Below are positions 16,567 through 25,555 of a DNA stretch of 47,859 nt, piece after piece. Location: the NCBI GenBank assembly GCA_937898685.1, contig CALEJT010000046.1, forward strand, positions 1 through 47,859, written 5' to 3'. The notes below the pieces were generated by a model. The model worked only from the letters and a program-made list of their open reading frames with translations. It searched no databases and was not told the origin of the DNA. Position 1 is the first letter of the stretch. Every line of letters begins with the position of its first letter. Position numbers and translations under genes: made by a program. This DNA is from an uncultured Gammaproteobacteria bacterium. GTDB lineage: Bacteria; Pseudomonadota; Gammaproteobacteria; Pseudomonadales; Pseudohongiellaceae.

Positions 16567-16678
16567 GGCGGGCCACTGCGGTGACTTAAAAAAATGCCGC
16601 ATTATAGCCGCAAGTTGGGCGCAAACTAGGGCTGTTTGACGGCAGCGCCGCGGCGGACCACGGCGCGCGTGGAAGGAC

Positions 16679-17560
16679 TCAGACCACCATGATGTCGAAG
16701 CAGGTGGCGAGGCTGACGAGAGGGTTGCGACCCGGGCCCGGACGCCATTCATGCGCCACGAAACCCTCGTAGCCCATGTCGGCGATCTGGCGGGCGATGT
16801 AGCGGTAATTCAGCTCCTGGCCGTCATCGATCTCTTCGCGGGTGGGCACGCCGGCCACGTGGATGTGGCAGCAGAGGTCGAGGTTGTCGCGCAGCGTGCG
16901 CACGACGTCGCCGTTCATGATCTGCACGTGATAGAAGTCGTAGACGACCTTCACGCGCGAGGAACCGGTGCCGCGGCAGACGTCGAAGCCCCAGTTGATG
17001 TCGTCGAAGACCTGGTCGGTGCGATTGTCGGCAACCACCTTGGAGTTGGTGATCTCCATGCAGAGGTTGATGCCTTTTTCCTCGGCGTAGGGTGCGACGC
17101 GCTTGAGGATCTCGATGGCGTTTTCCTTGCCTTCCTCACGCGACATGCCACGACGCTCGCCCGGCATGGCGATCAGGTTGGGACAGCCGGCGGCCACGCA
17201 CATGTCGATGCCCTTGCGGGTTTCTTCTTCGATCTGATCGTGCAGCTCGCGACGGATCAGCCCGTTTTCGAAGCTGGTGCCGGTGCCGGTCATCAGGGTC
17301 GGGGTGAGGCCATGGTCCTGCAGGATGGAGATCTGGTTCGGTGCCGGCAGGTCCATGCCGGAGAAACCGAGCAGCTGCAGGATCTTGCAGCGTTCCTCGA
17401 GCGTGAAATCGGTGTTGCCCCACACGGAGGGCATGACGCTCTGCTTCAGGCGGCCCTGTCGAATCGGTGCGCCTTCCTCGGCGGCGCGGACATATTGTGC
17501 GAGGACGGGGCTTGCCGCGGCGGCAGCCAGCAAGTTGCGGCGGGACAGAGACAGGGCCAT
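16679..17560 (-). CDS. Tat-exported TIM-barrel sugar isomerase/epimerase-like protein
   Basis: A 293-aa protein with a clear twin-arginine signal SLSRRNLLAAAAASPVLA in the first 25 residues, so the mature protein is periplasmic. The rest is an AP-endonuclease-2/xylose isomerase-like TIM barrel: FSGMDLPAP, MPGERRGMSREEGKENAIE, LCMEITNSK (metal-ligand Glu), VKVVYDFYHVQIMNGD, HIHVAGVP and GFVAHEWRP. The set resembles the hydroxypyruvate isomerase-like group. ATG 17560 yields the Tat signal directly, so the longer upstream frame is rejected. No sugar pathway gene is adjacent, and the substrate is unknown. Confidence 0.8.
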   Translation of the reverse strand: MALSLSRRNLLAAAAASPVLAQYVRAAEEGAPIRQGRLKQSVMPSVWGNTDFTLEERCKILQLLGFSGMDLPAPNQISILQDHGLTPTLMTGTGTSFENGLIRRELHDQIEEETRKGIDMCVAAGCPNLIAMPGERRGMSREEGKENAIEILKRVAPYAEEKGINLCMEITNSKVVADNRTDQVFDDINWGFDVCRGTGSSRVKVVYDFYHVQIMNGDVVRTLRDNLDLCCHIHVAGVPTREEIDDGQELNYRYIARQIADMGYEGFVAHEWRPGPGRNPLVSLATCFDIMVV

Positions 17561-17676
17561 GGAAGTCACCTTTGTCGTGTTGTTGTAATCGTTAGGGCAG
17601 GGCCGCTTCCCCAGGTCGCGGCGCGCAGAAGCATAGACGCCCATCGGGGCCCTTGTCACGTAACGTGGACGCGCCT

Positions 17677-20600
17677 TCAGAGCTGTACGAGGCGTGGCAA
17701 GGCCGTGAAGAGCAGGGCGCAGCAGATGCTCTTGTCGCCACGGGCGCGGAAGAGCCGGGCATAGCGTTGCAATTGCTCACGATAGAGCTCGCACTGCGCG
17801 GCGATGAAGTCTTCTTCGCTTTGACCGGCACTCGGCCGTGCCGACTTGTAGTCGATGATCCAACGTCTGCCTTCGGCATCGATGAAGCTGCGGTCCACGA
17901 TGTGGTCACGCCGATAGCCGCTCGTGTAATCGACGAGCGCCAGTTCGCAGGCGTCGTCCTCCAGGTCGCCGCGGAAGAGCCAGGCCGTCTCGGGATGCGC
18001 GAGACAGGTTTCGAGCTGTGCGCGCACATTCCTCAGCGCACCATCGAGTGAGTCTTCGTCCGGACACAGCGCCGCCAGTGCACGCCGCCAGTAGGGCGCA
18101 CGCTCCAGCGCCGGCAACCAGCTCTGGCCACGTTCCACCAGGAGTTTCAAACCCAGATGCACCAGCTCGCCGCTCACACGTGGCAGCAGATCCGTGTGCA
18201 AGGGCTCGAGTTCTTCCACCGTCGCAGGTTCGGGAAAGACTTGCTCCAAGGGCGGTGGCTGCCAGTTGTCGGGCAAGCGCCACAGCGGCTGGGTTGCCAG
18301 ACGCGGCAAGGTGGCGGGCGCCTCGGTTTTCTCCGGCAGCATGAGCGGCTCGAACGTGACGTTGAGCGCATCGGCGTTGCTGATCAGTGCGGGCAGGATG
18401 CGCGCGAGCAGCGAACTCGAAGGAGCCTTGTAGCTCTCCTTGTCCTGCTGCACACAGCCGAACAGCCAGCAGCTCTTCGCCGCACGCGTCACTGCGATGT
18501 AGAGCAGACGTGTGGCTTCGAGCGCATCGCGCTGCTTGTGCTCGAACTGCAGGTAGTCGTACAGCGGATCGTCCGGCTCGTCCTTGGACGGCAGGAGACC
18601 GAGCAACGGTCGGCTGTGGGCGTCTTCACCGAGTTGCTCATGCCAGAGCAGGAGTTCACGGTCATTGCTGCGTGGCTGTCGCTCGAGGCCAGGCAACAAC
18701 ACTGCGTCGAATTCCAGACCCTTGGCGTTGTGCACCGTCATCAGCTCCAGTTTGACCGAACTGTCGATGGCGCTGCCGAAGGCACGCTCCAGCTTGTCTT
18801 CGAGCAGACGCAGATCGGCAATGTCGCCGTGCGTCGAACTCTCTTCGACGAGATCGAAGAAGCTGGCGACGTTCGGCAACAGTGCCTGATCTTCCACACA
18901 GGCCGGACCGCCGAGCGCGACCCAGGTGCTTTCCAGGAGTTCGCGCAATGCGCTCTGGTGTCGCAGGGACCAGGCACGTTCGAGAACGGGCACGGCGCGA
19001 GTCAGCCGTCGACGCGCATCGTCACTCAGCGCAGCGATCGTCTGATGTTCGCGCAGACTGCGCCAAGGCGTCTGTCGTTTGTCCTTGCCGTGTTCGGCGA
19101 GAACGAGCAGATCCTGCAGTCTGAGGCCGATGCAGGGGCTGCGCAGCAGCGCGAACCAGGCGATGGCATCGGCCGGTGTCAGTAGTGTGCGCAGCAGTGT
19201 CATCAGATCGCCGATGACGGGATAGGAGAGCAGCGGATCGATCTTGCTCGCGTTCCAGCGCAGACCGCGTTCACGTAAGGCCGGCACCAGTTCGCGCAGA
19301 TGACTGCGGCTGCGCACGAGTACGGCGATGCTCTGTTCGGGATCTTCCTGTTGCAGACGTTGGCACAGCTCGGCCACGGTTTCCGCTTCGAGCAGATGGC
19401 GCGCCTCGGGTGTGCTGCGCCGTTCCGGATCTTCCACCCACAGCTGACAACGTACACCGCTCGTATGCGCTTCCTCATTGCGCGCGGTGCTACGGCTGTA
19501 ACGCACGCCGCCACGCGCGAGATCGTCACGCGGCGGGAAGCACACGGCGAAGACCTCGTTCACCCAGTTCACCACGCTGGCGTCGCTGCGGAAGTTCACC
19601 TTCAGCTCGAGAGATTCCAAACGCACGCTGCCGATGCCTTGATCGCGCGCACGCAGGAAGAGACTCACCTTCGCATTGCGGAAGGCATAACAGCTCTGCA
19701 TGCCGTCGCCGACGATGAAGAGCGTGCGGCCATCACCCGGCTGCCAGCCCGCGGTGAGTTTTTCCAGAAGCTGGAATTGCAGCGTCGAGGTGTCCTGAAA
19801 CTCGTCCACCAGCAGGTGACGGATGCGATAGTCGAGTCGCAGCGCGAGATCGGTGGGTTGATTTTCGTCACCAAGCGCACGCAGCGCGGCGAGCGCAGTC
19901 TCGGTGTGGTCGATGGTGCCGACTTCCTGCATCACGACGTTCAGTTGCGCGACGAGTACCGGCAAGAGGCGGCAAAGTGCGCTCAACAGATGCCACTGTC
20001 TTTCGCTGTAGCGCGGAGCAGGCAAGCGTCCCACCACCTGCAACTGCATCAACGCGCCATCGGCTTCCAGCGCCGCGCACAGGTCCTTGAAGTCCTCCTT
20101 GGCCTGCTTGAAGCGTTCGGCCAAGGCCTTGTCGCGCGTGGCGTTGTTGGGCGGAAAGCCTTCTTCCGCCGTCAGCCGCTTGCGGAAGTTCTCCATGTTT
20201 TTCACGAGCAGGAAACGGCACAGCGTCTGCCACTGCGGCAAGGCCTCGGCATCGATGTCGGGCAAACGCTTCAGTTGTGCCAGCGTGTGCAGTTCGTGGT
20301 CGGGCTTGTGCTGCAGGTTGGAGGCAGCGAAGTCCGTCAGTTCGAGCAGCATGGCCGCGTGGCGCAACATCAGCTGATGCAGTGCCTGCAATTCGGTTTC
20401 GATCAACGACTGCAGCGTGCCTTCCATCGCCTCGCGCGCACTGTCGGGATCGCGTTGCAGTGTCAGCGCCAGTTCCAGCCACTGCTCGCGCTTTTCCAGA
20501 AGACGCAGCAAGAGCGTTTCCAGGGTGCCCAGATCGTTCTGTAGATGCGGCAGGAGGTCGCGCAGTGCAGCACCGATGACATTGTCTTCGTCGAGATGTT

Positions 20601-21096
20601 CCAAGGTGGCGTGAATCGCGCGTCGGAACAGCGGCTGCATGTCGGTGGTGAGCGCGGCGCGGGCACCGAAGTTGGCGCTCAGGGGCAACTGCGCGGTGAG
20701 CCAGGCGGTGAAGCTGTCGATGGTGTTCAGACGCAAGCGTTGCGGGTTGTCGAGCAAGGCCCAACCCAGCGCAGCGTCGCGCTCGAGTACGGCACACGCC
20801 AGTCGATGCGTCTGCTCGCGATGTGGTTCCAGCACTGGCCGTTCGGCAACGGGCAGGGCTTCACGTGCCTGCGCCGCGCGCAGGTGATGCAGCAGTCGCT
20901 CGCGCATCTCGGCCGCGGCCTTGCGCGTGAAAGTGAAGGCCAGGATTTCTTCGGGACGCTCGACGTGGGCGAGCAGTTTCAGCAGGCGCTGTGTCAGAAG
21001 TTCCGTCTTGCCGGAACCTGCAGGCGCCTGCACGCAGAAGGAGCGTGTGATGTCGAGTGCGGCGGCGCGTTCGGCAGCGTCGAGCAGCGTACTCAT
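17677..21096 (-). CDS. AddA-like UvrD/RecB-family helicase-nuclease
   Basis: The 1139-aa protein has an SF1A helicase: Walker A APAGSGKTELLTQR (about 24-37), motif Ia FTFTRKAAAEMRERL, Walker B LLVDEFQDTS, motif III VGDGMQSCYAFRNAKV, motif IV/V LKVNFRSD and MTVHNAKGLEFDAVLLPGL, motif VI LYIAVTRAA. A C-terminal PD-(D/E)XK nuclease follows with WIIDYKSARPS. This is the architecture of AddA, which processes double-strand breaks before RecA loading. ATG 21096 overlaps the addB-like stop (ATGA), so both are co-translated. The pair probably replaces RecBCD here. Confidence 0.85.
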   Translation of the reverse strand: MSTLLDAAERAAALDITRSFCVQAPAGSGKTELLTQRLLKLLAHVERPEEILAFTFTRKAAAEMRERLLHHLRAAQAREALPVAERPVLEPHREQTHRLACAVLERDAALGWALLDNPQRLRLNTIDSFTAWLTAQLPLSANFGARAALTTDMQPLFRRAIHATLEHLDEDNVIGAALRDLLPHLQNDLGTLETLLLRLLEKREQWLELALTLQRDPDSAREAMEGTLQSLIETELQALHQLMLRHAAMLLELTDFAASNLQHKPDHELHTLAQLKRLPDIDAEALPQWQTLCRFLLVKNMENFRKRLTAEEGFPPNNATRDKALAERFKQAKEDFKDLCAALEADGALMQLQVVGRLPAPRYSERQWHLLSALCRLLPVLVAQLNVVMQEVGTIDHTETALAALRALGDENQPTDLALRLDYRIRHLLVDEFQDTSTLQFQLLEKLTAGWQPGDGRTLFIVGDGMQSCYAFRNAKVSLFLRARDQGIGSVRLESLELKVNFRSDASVVNWVNEVFAVCFPPRDDLARGGVRYSRSTARNEEAHTSGVRCQLWVEDPERRSTPEARHLLEAETVAELCQRLQQEDPEQSIAVLVRSRSHLRELVPALRERGLRWNASKIDPLLSYPVIGDLMTLLRTLLTPADAIAWFALLRSPCIGLRLQDLLVLAEHGKDKRQTPWRSLREHQTIAALSDDARRRLTRAVPVLERAWSLRHQSALRELLESTWVALGGPACVEDQALLPNVASFFDLVEESSTHGDIADLRLLEDKLERAFGSAIDSSVKLELMTVHNAKGLEFDAVLLPGLERQPRSNDRELLLWHEQLGEDAHSRPLLGLLPSKDEPDDPLYDYLQFEHKQRDALEATRLLYIAVTRAAKSCWLFGCVQQDKESYKAPSSSLLARILPALISNADALNVTFEPLMLPEKTEAPATLPRLATQPLWRLPDNWQPPPLEQVFPEPATVEELEPLHTDLLPRVSGELVHLGLKLLVERGQSWLPALERAPYWRRALAALCPDEDSLDGALRNVRAQLETCLAHPETAWLFRGDLEDDACELALVDYTSGYRRDHIVDRSFIDAEGRRWIIDYKSARPSAGQSEEDFIAAQCELYREQLQRYARLFRARGDKSICCALLFTALPRLVQL

Positions 21097-23783
21097 GACA
21101 GCTCCTCGAGCGTGGGCGGCTGCGCGTCGACGCGGCACAGCGGGCCGTATTGGCAATAGGTGCAGCTGTCGCGACGTGCCGGCTGCACGGCGGCGTAGCC
21201 CTGCAGGAATTCATCGGCGAGCAGAGTCAGCACGCGCTGCCAGTGCGCGCGCAGTGCTTCCCAATCTTCGGCGGCCACGGCGCGTTCCAAGCCGAGACTG
21301 TTGTCGGCTGCGATACCGGCATAGCCCACGGCCTCGACATGCAATTGCGCGTAGAGCAGGGCACGGCTGGGTGCCGTGTCGTCGTGCTGCGACCAGGCCA
21401 GTTCGTAGAGCAGGAGCTGCGGTGCGTCGGGACGTTCGCTCGTCCAGTCGCGACTGAGACGACGACCGGACTTGTAGTCGACGATCACCACACTGCCATC
21501 GGGCAAGCGATCGATGCGGTCGATGCGCAGGTCGAGCCGTAAGCCACTCAACTGCAGCGGCAGTTTGATTTCGGTATGCGCCAGTGCGAAGGGAGTGCGC
21601 CTTTTCTCTTCTTCGAGCCAACGCAGCAGCAACCTGGTAAGACGTTCCTCTTCCAAGCTTTGCAGAGTGGGACTCATCAGACGCGGATAGTCACGCGCCA
21701 CACGGGAGAGCGCAGGACGCAGGGCTTCGCGCAAGCGTTGCTCGAGTGCGGGTTCTTCCAAGGCATGCAGTGCTGCGCTTTGCTGCAAACGTTCCCAGAA
21801 ACTTTGCAAGGCCTCGTGCATGCAACTGCCGAGCACGTGATGCGGAATGCCGAACTCGAGACGGCGCAGCTCCGGCAGCTCCAGGCGATAGCGCGCAAAG
21901 GCCTGGAAGGGGCAGGCAGATTGGCTGGCGATCAGATTGGCGCCGCCGCCTTCGCTGATTTTCTGCAGGGGCAGGGAGGTGAGGTCCTCGATGCGTTCTA
22001 AATTCTGGCCCGTTTGTTCCTTTATCAGCGGATGCAGCGCAGCAGCAGGATCGGCAGGTAGTGCCTCTTCCACCAATGACGGTGGCAACAGTGCGCTGGG
22101 CCGCTGCGGCAGATCTTCCGCCACGCTGGCATAGCTGAAGACCACTTCCGCTACCGTCTGTTGGCGCAGACCATCGAGCAGTTTGCGACTTTCTTCCAGC
22201 GCCGCGGCGGGTGAAGCCGCCGGCATGCCGTATTCGCGTTGCAGTGTCAGCGGCAGATAGGGATGGGGGCGCTGCTCGCCGGGCCAGAGATTGTCGGTCA
22301 TCTGCAGGCACCACAGGTGCGTGAAGCGCAGACCAGCGGCGGTAACCGGTGTGAGCAAGAGAATCGGCGCCTGCCGTTTGCCGAGCGCGAGCGTCGTGTG
22401 ACGGCAATGGGTGCGCAGTTGCTTGAGTGCCTCGGTGGCGCTGATGGGATCGAGCGTGGCGCTGGAGTAGAGCGAACGCAGCATCTGTTCCCAACTGCTC
22501 AGGAGCGCGCGGCGGCCAGCTGCGATCAAGCGTTCACGCGGCAAGAGTAGTTGCCACGCGCTTTCGAAGCGCTGCAACCACTCGCTCAGCGACAACTGGC
22601 GTGGTCGCCGCAGGTGCGACTGTTGCAGGGCCGCGAGTGCGCCATGCAACTGCGGACAGTGCCAGGGTTTGTCGGTCTGCCCGCAGAGTCGCCGGAAATC
22701 GGCGAGGCGTGTGCTTTCGTTTTGCTGCTGACACAGCCGCAGTTCCAGCGCGGCGCGTGCATCGAGTTCTTCGTCGTGCGCGACGAGCCAAGGGGAACGC
22801 AACAGGGCGAGTAAGGTCGTCGTCGGCAGATATTCGCGATCGAGTTCCAGCACGGTGAGTGCCGCATGCACCCAACTGTCGTCGCTCAGCGCTGCCGAGA
22901 GCGTATTGGTGAAGGCATCGGGCGTGGCGTGGAAGACGCGAGAGCAGGCGCGCGTGAGTGCGCCCTTGAGCAGGTCGCTGTCGGCCGTGATGAGACCGAT
23001 ACTGGCCTTGGGGTTCTGCGCCAATACTTGTGCTGCCCAACGCGCAGCGGCCATCGCTTCTTCTTCCGGCTGCGCGCAGCGCAGGAGCCGTTCACGCGGC
23101 CGTTGTGCCGAAAGTGCGAAGGATTCGATCGCAACACCACGTTGCTGCAGCGTGGCGAAGAGCGCGCGATAGAGCGGCGGTGGTTGATCGAAGCCCCAGG
23201 TGAGAAGTCGCGGTGGCAAGAGTCCATGCGGTTCTGCTGCACCTTCGGCGATGAGGTGCACCAGCGCCTGCACCAGACCGGAGAAGGTCAGGTAGTGGTG
23301 GTCGCGGCAATGTGCTTCGAAAGCGCTGAACCACTGAAAGGCGCGTGCGCGATCGTCGAGGTCGTCGGTGTAGGCGAGTTGGCTACGCAGCGTGGCCAGG
23401 GGCACCTGCCATTGCTGCAGCAGACGATAAGCACTCGCGGCGGTACTGGCCGTACCTTCGGGATTGAGGAGCAGCAGATCGGGCGAGGTTTCGACTATCA
23501 ATCGGCTCCAGAGCAGTTGCTCTTCGCCAGGTGAGAGCAGATGTGAGCCGAGTATTTCGGCTTCATCGAGTTGGGCTAGCGCACGCCAGAGGTCGTGCAG
23601 CCAGAGGTCGATGGCGAAGATGGCAGGACGTGGTTGCACCGCCCCTGCGCCACGGGTTCGGCGCCGCCAATCGCACAGAGCGTCGATGAGTTGGTCGCTG
23701 CTGCGATAGTTCGGCACCAGGACCACGGCACCCTCTACGAGTGCCGCGTCCAGTTGCGCCAGGGTATCCGCGAAGGAGGACAT
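21093..23783 (-). CDS. AddB-like DNA repair nuclease with Fe-S cysteines, no Walker A
   Basis: The 896-aa protein has a degenerate helicase-like N-terminal half (VVLVPNYRSSDQLIDAL, with no GKT/S Walker A) and a C-terminal PD-(D/E)XK nuclease with VVIVDYKSGRR. Cysteines in SQSACPFQAFARY upstream and CTYCQYGPLC at the C terminus give the four-Cys Fe-S staple of AddB-type nucleases. It matches the proteobacterial 'probable DNA repair protein' group that partners with AddA-like helicases. It starts only 5 nt after the ETF-QO stop and overlaps addA by 4 nt. Confidence 0.8.
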   Translation of the reverse strand: MSSFADTLAQLDAALVEGAVVLVPNYRSSDQLIDALCDWRRRTRGAGAVQPRPAIFAIDLWLHDLWRALAQLDEAEILGSHLLSPGEEQLLWSRLIVETSPDLLLLNPEGTASTAASAYRLLQQWQVPLATLRSQLAYTDDLDDRARAFQWFSAFEAHCRDHHYLTFSGLVQALVHLIAEGAAEPHGLLPPRLLTWGFDQPPPLYRALFATLQQRGVAIESFALSAQRPRERLLRCAQPEEEAMAAARWAAQVLAQNPKASIGLITADSDLLKGALTRACSRVFHATPDAFTNTLSAALSDDSWVHAALTVLELDREYLPTTTLLALLRSPWLVAHDEELDARAALELRLCQQQNESTRLADFRRLCGQTDKPWHCPQLHGALAALQQSHLRRPRQLSLSEWLQRFESAWQLLLPRERLIAAGRRALLSSWEQMLRSLYSSATLDPISATEALKQLRTHCRHTTLALGKRQAPILLLTPVTAAGLRFTHLWCLQMTDNLWPGEQRPHPYLPLTLQREYGMPAASPAAALEESRKLLDGLRQQTVAEVVFSYASVAEDLPQRPSALLPPSLVEEALPADPAAALHPLIKEQTGQNLERIEDLTSLPLQKISEGGGANLIASQSACPFQAFARYRLELPELRRLEFGIPHHVLGSCMHEALQSFWERLQQSAALHALEEPALEQRLREALRPALSRVARDYPRLMSPTLQSLEEERLTRLLLRWLEEEKRRTPFALAHTEIKLPLQLSGLRLDLRIDRIDRLPDGSVVIVDYKSGRRLSRDWTSERPDAPQLLLYELAWSQHDDTAPSRALLYAQLHVEAVGYAGIAADNSLGLERAVAAEDWEALRAHWQRVLTLLADEFLQGYAAVQPARRDSCTYCQYGPLCRVDAQPPTLEELS

Positions 23784-23788
23784 CGCGC

Positions 23789-25462
23789 CTACATGTCGGG
23801 ATAGTTCGGACCGCCACCGCCTTCGGGTGCCACCCAGCGGATGTTCTGCGTCGGATCCTTGATGTCGCAGGTCTTGCAGTGCACGCAGTTCTGCGCGTTG
23901 ATCTGGAAGCGCGCAGCGGCGCCATCCTCACGCACCACTTCGTAGACACCGGCCGGGCAATAGCGCTGTGCCGGTTCTTCGTACTGCGGCAGGTTGAAGG
24001 AGATCGGCGTGTCGGGATCGAGCAACTGCAGATGGCAGGGCTGATCTTCCTCGTGGAAGGTGCCGCTCAGGTACACCGAGCTCAGACGATCGAAGCTGAG
24101 CACGTTGTCGGGCTTGGCGTATTGCAGACGCGTGACCTGTTCCACGGGCTTGAGCGTGGCGTGGTCGGGCGTCGGATCGGTGAACGTAAAGGGCAGCTTG
24201 CCCTGACACAGGGTCTGATCGAACCAGCTGAAGGCGGCGCCTAGCAGGGTGCCGAACTTGTGCAGCGCCGGGCCGACGTTGCGCGATTTGAAGAGTTCTT
24301 CGTGCAGTGGCGAGGACTTGAATGATGCCTCGTAGGCGACCACTTCGCTGGGCGGTGTTTCCTGTTGCAGCGCATCGAACAGTGCCTGCGCCGCCATCAT
24401 GCCGGACCACATCGCGGTGTGCGTGCCCTTCAGTTTGAGCACGTTGAGGAAGCCGGCGTCGTCGCCGACGAGCAGGCCGCCGGGGAAGTAGAGCTTCGGC
24501 AGCGCCTGGATGCCGCCTTTGACGAGCGCACGCGCGCCGTAGTTGAGTCGGGTGCCGCCCTGCAGCACGGCAGCGATGGCCGGATGCTGCTTGAAGCGTT
24601 GGAATTCCTCGAAGGGGCTGAGCCAGGGGTTGTCGTAGTTGAGGTCGGTGATCAGTCCCACCGCCACCTTGTTGTCTTCCTGGTGATAGAGGAACCCACC
24701 GCCGCTGGCGCCGTGTTCAGCCAAGGGCCAGCCGAGGGTATGGAGCACGTGTCCGGCCTTGGCCTGTGCCGCCGGCACTTCCCAGATTTCCTTGATGCCC
24801 AGCGCGTAATGCTGCGGACCAGCGTTGGCGTTGAGGCGGTAATGCGCGATCACTTCCTTGCCGAGATGACCACGGCAGCCCTCGGCCAGCACGGTGTAGG
24901 GGGCATAGAGTTCGTAGCCGGGCGTGAAGTTGGGGCCGGGCGTGCCGTCGCGATGCACACCGAGGTCGCCGGTCTGGACGCCGCACACCTGATCGTTCTC
25001 ATCGAACAGCAGCTTGCTGCCGGCGAAGCCGGTGAGGACATTGACGCCCAGCGCTTCGGCCTGTTCACCGAGCCAGCGGCACAGTTTGCCGAGGCTGATG
25101 ACGTAGGAGCGGCCGACGTTGTGCAGATCCTTCGGCACGAAGAAATCGGGCACACGCAGCTTGGCGGTGGCGGAAGGCAGATAGAGTACGTCCTCGCTCT
25201 GCACCTGCACGCGCACGGGGGCTTCACGCTCGCGCCAGTCGGGGAAAAGAGCCTCGAGTGCGGAGGTCTCCAGCAGGGCGCCGGAGACGATGTGGGCGCC
25301 GACCTCGGCCCCTTTTTCCAGTACGGCGATGTTGAGTTCGCGGCCGGCCTCCTGCGCCAATTGCGCCAGACGGCAGGCGGTGGCGAGGCCCGCAGGACCG
25401 GCGCCGACGATGATCACGTCGAAGTCCATGCGCTCGCGTTCGATGGGGGTCAAATCAGACAA
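23789..25462 (-). CDS. Electron transfer flavoprotein-ubiquinone oxidoreductase (ETF-QO)
   Basis: The 557-aa membrane-associated enzyme passes electrons from reduced ETF to ubiquinone. The N-terminal FAD site is DVIIVGAGPAGLATACRL; the SGALLETSALEALFP and GGLLVGDDAGFLN segments are diagnostic. The C-terminal [4Fe-4S] ferredoxin-like domain has NCVHCKTCDIKDPTQNI, plus an upstream Cys in RYCPAGVYEV. The first codon is TTG 25462, with AAGGA about 8 nt upstream; ATG 25429 is an alternative that starts at DFDVIIVG. It is divergent from etfBA across a short palindromic promoter region. Confidence 0.9.
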   Translation of the reverse strand: MSDLTPIERERMDFDVIIVGAGPAGLATACRLAQLAQEAGRELNIAVLEKGAEVGAHIVSGALLETSALEALFPDWREREAPVRVQVQSEDVLYLPSATAKLRVPDFFVPKDLHNVGRSYVISLGKLCRWLGEQAEALGVNVLTGFAGSKLLFDENDQVCGVQTGDLGVHRDGTPGPNFTPGYELYAPYTVLAEGCRGHLGKEVIAHYRLNANAGPQHYALGIKEIWEVPAAQAKAGHVLHTLGWPLAEHGASGGGFLYHQEDNKVAVGLITDLNYDNPWLSPFEEFQRFKQHPAIAAVLQGGTRLNYGARALVKGGIQALPKLYFPGGLLVGDDAGFLNVLKLKGTHTAMWSGMMAAQALFDALQQETPPSEVVAYEASFKSSPLHEELFKSRNVGPALHKFGTLLGAAFSWFDQTLCQGKLPFTFTDPTPDHATLKPVEQVTRLQYAKPDNVLSFDRLSSVYLSGTFHEEDQPCHLQLLDPDTPISFNLPQYEEPAQRYCPAGVYEVVREDGAAARFQINAQNCVHCKTCDIKDPTQNIRWVAPEGGGGPNYPDM

Positions 25463-25498
25463 AAGCGGATCCTTGAACTGTCAATTGTTGAAAGTGGG

Positions 25499-25510
25499 CC
25501 ATTATAATGG
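25499..25510. promoter_or_regulatory. Palindromic -10 between ETF-QO and etfBA
   Basis: CCATTATAATGG is a perfect 12-bp palindrome that puts TATAAT on both strands (plus 25503-25508; minus 25506-25501). Predicted starts would leave leaders of about 41 nt to etfB and 32 nt to ETF-QO. The -35 boxes at 17 nt are poor on both strands. Confidence 0.45.
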
Positions 25511-25555
25511 CTGGCTTTTACTAACACCCATCCCCTAACTACAAGTAATTCCGTT

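Noticed and set aside
19300..20544. Long antisense frames across the AddA and AddB genes
   Set aside because: They lie wholly inside two well-supported coding sequences, have no start signals or domains, and reflect GC-rich third positions.
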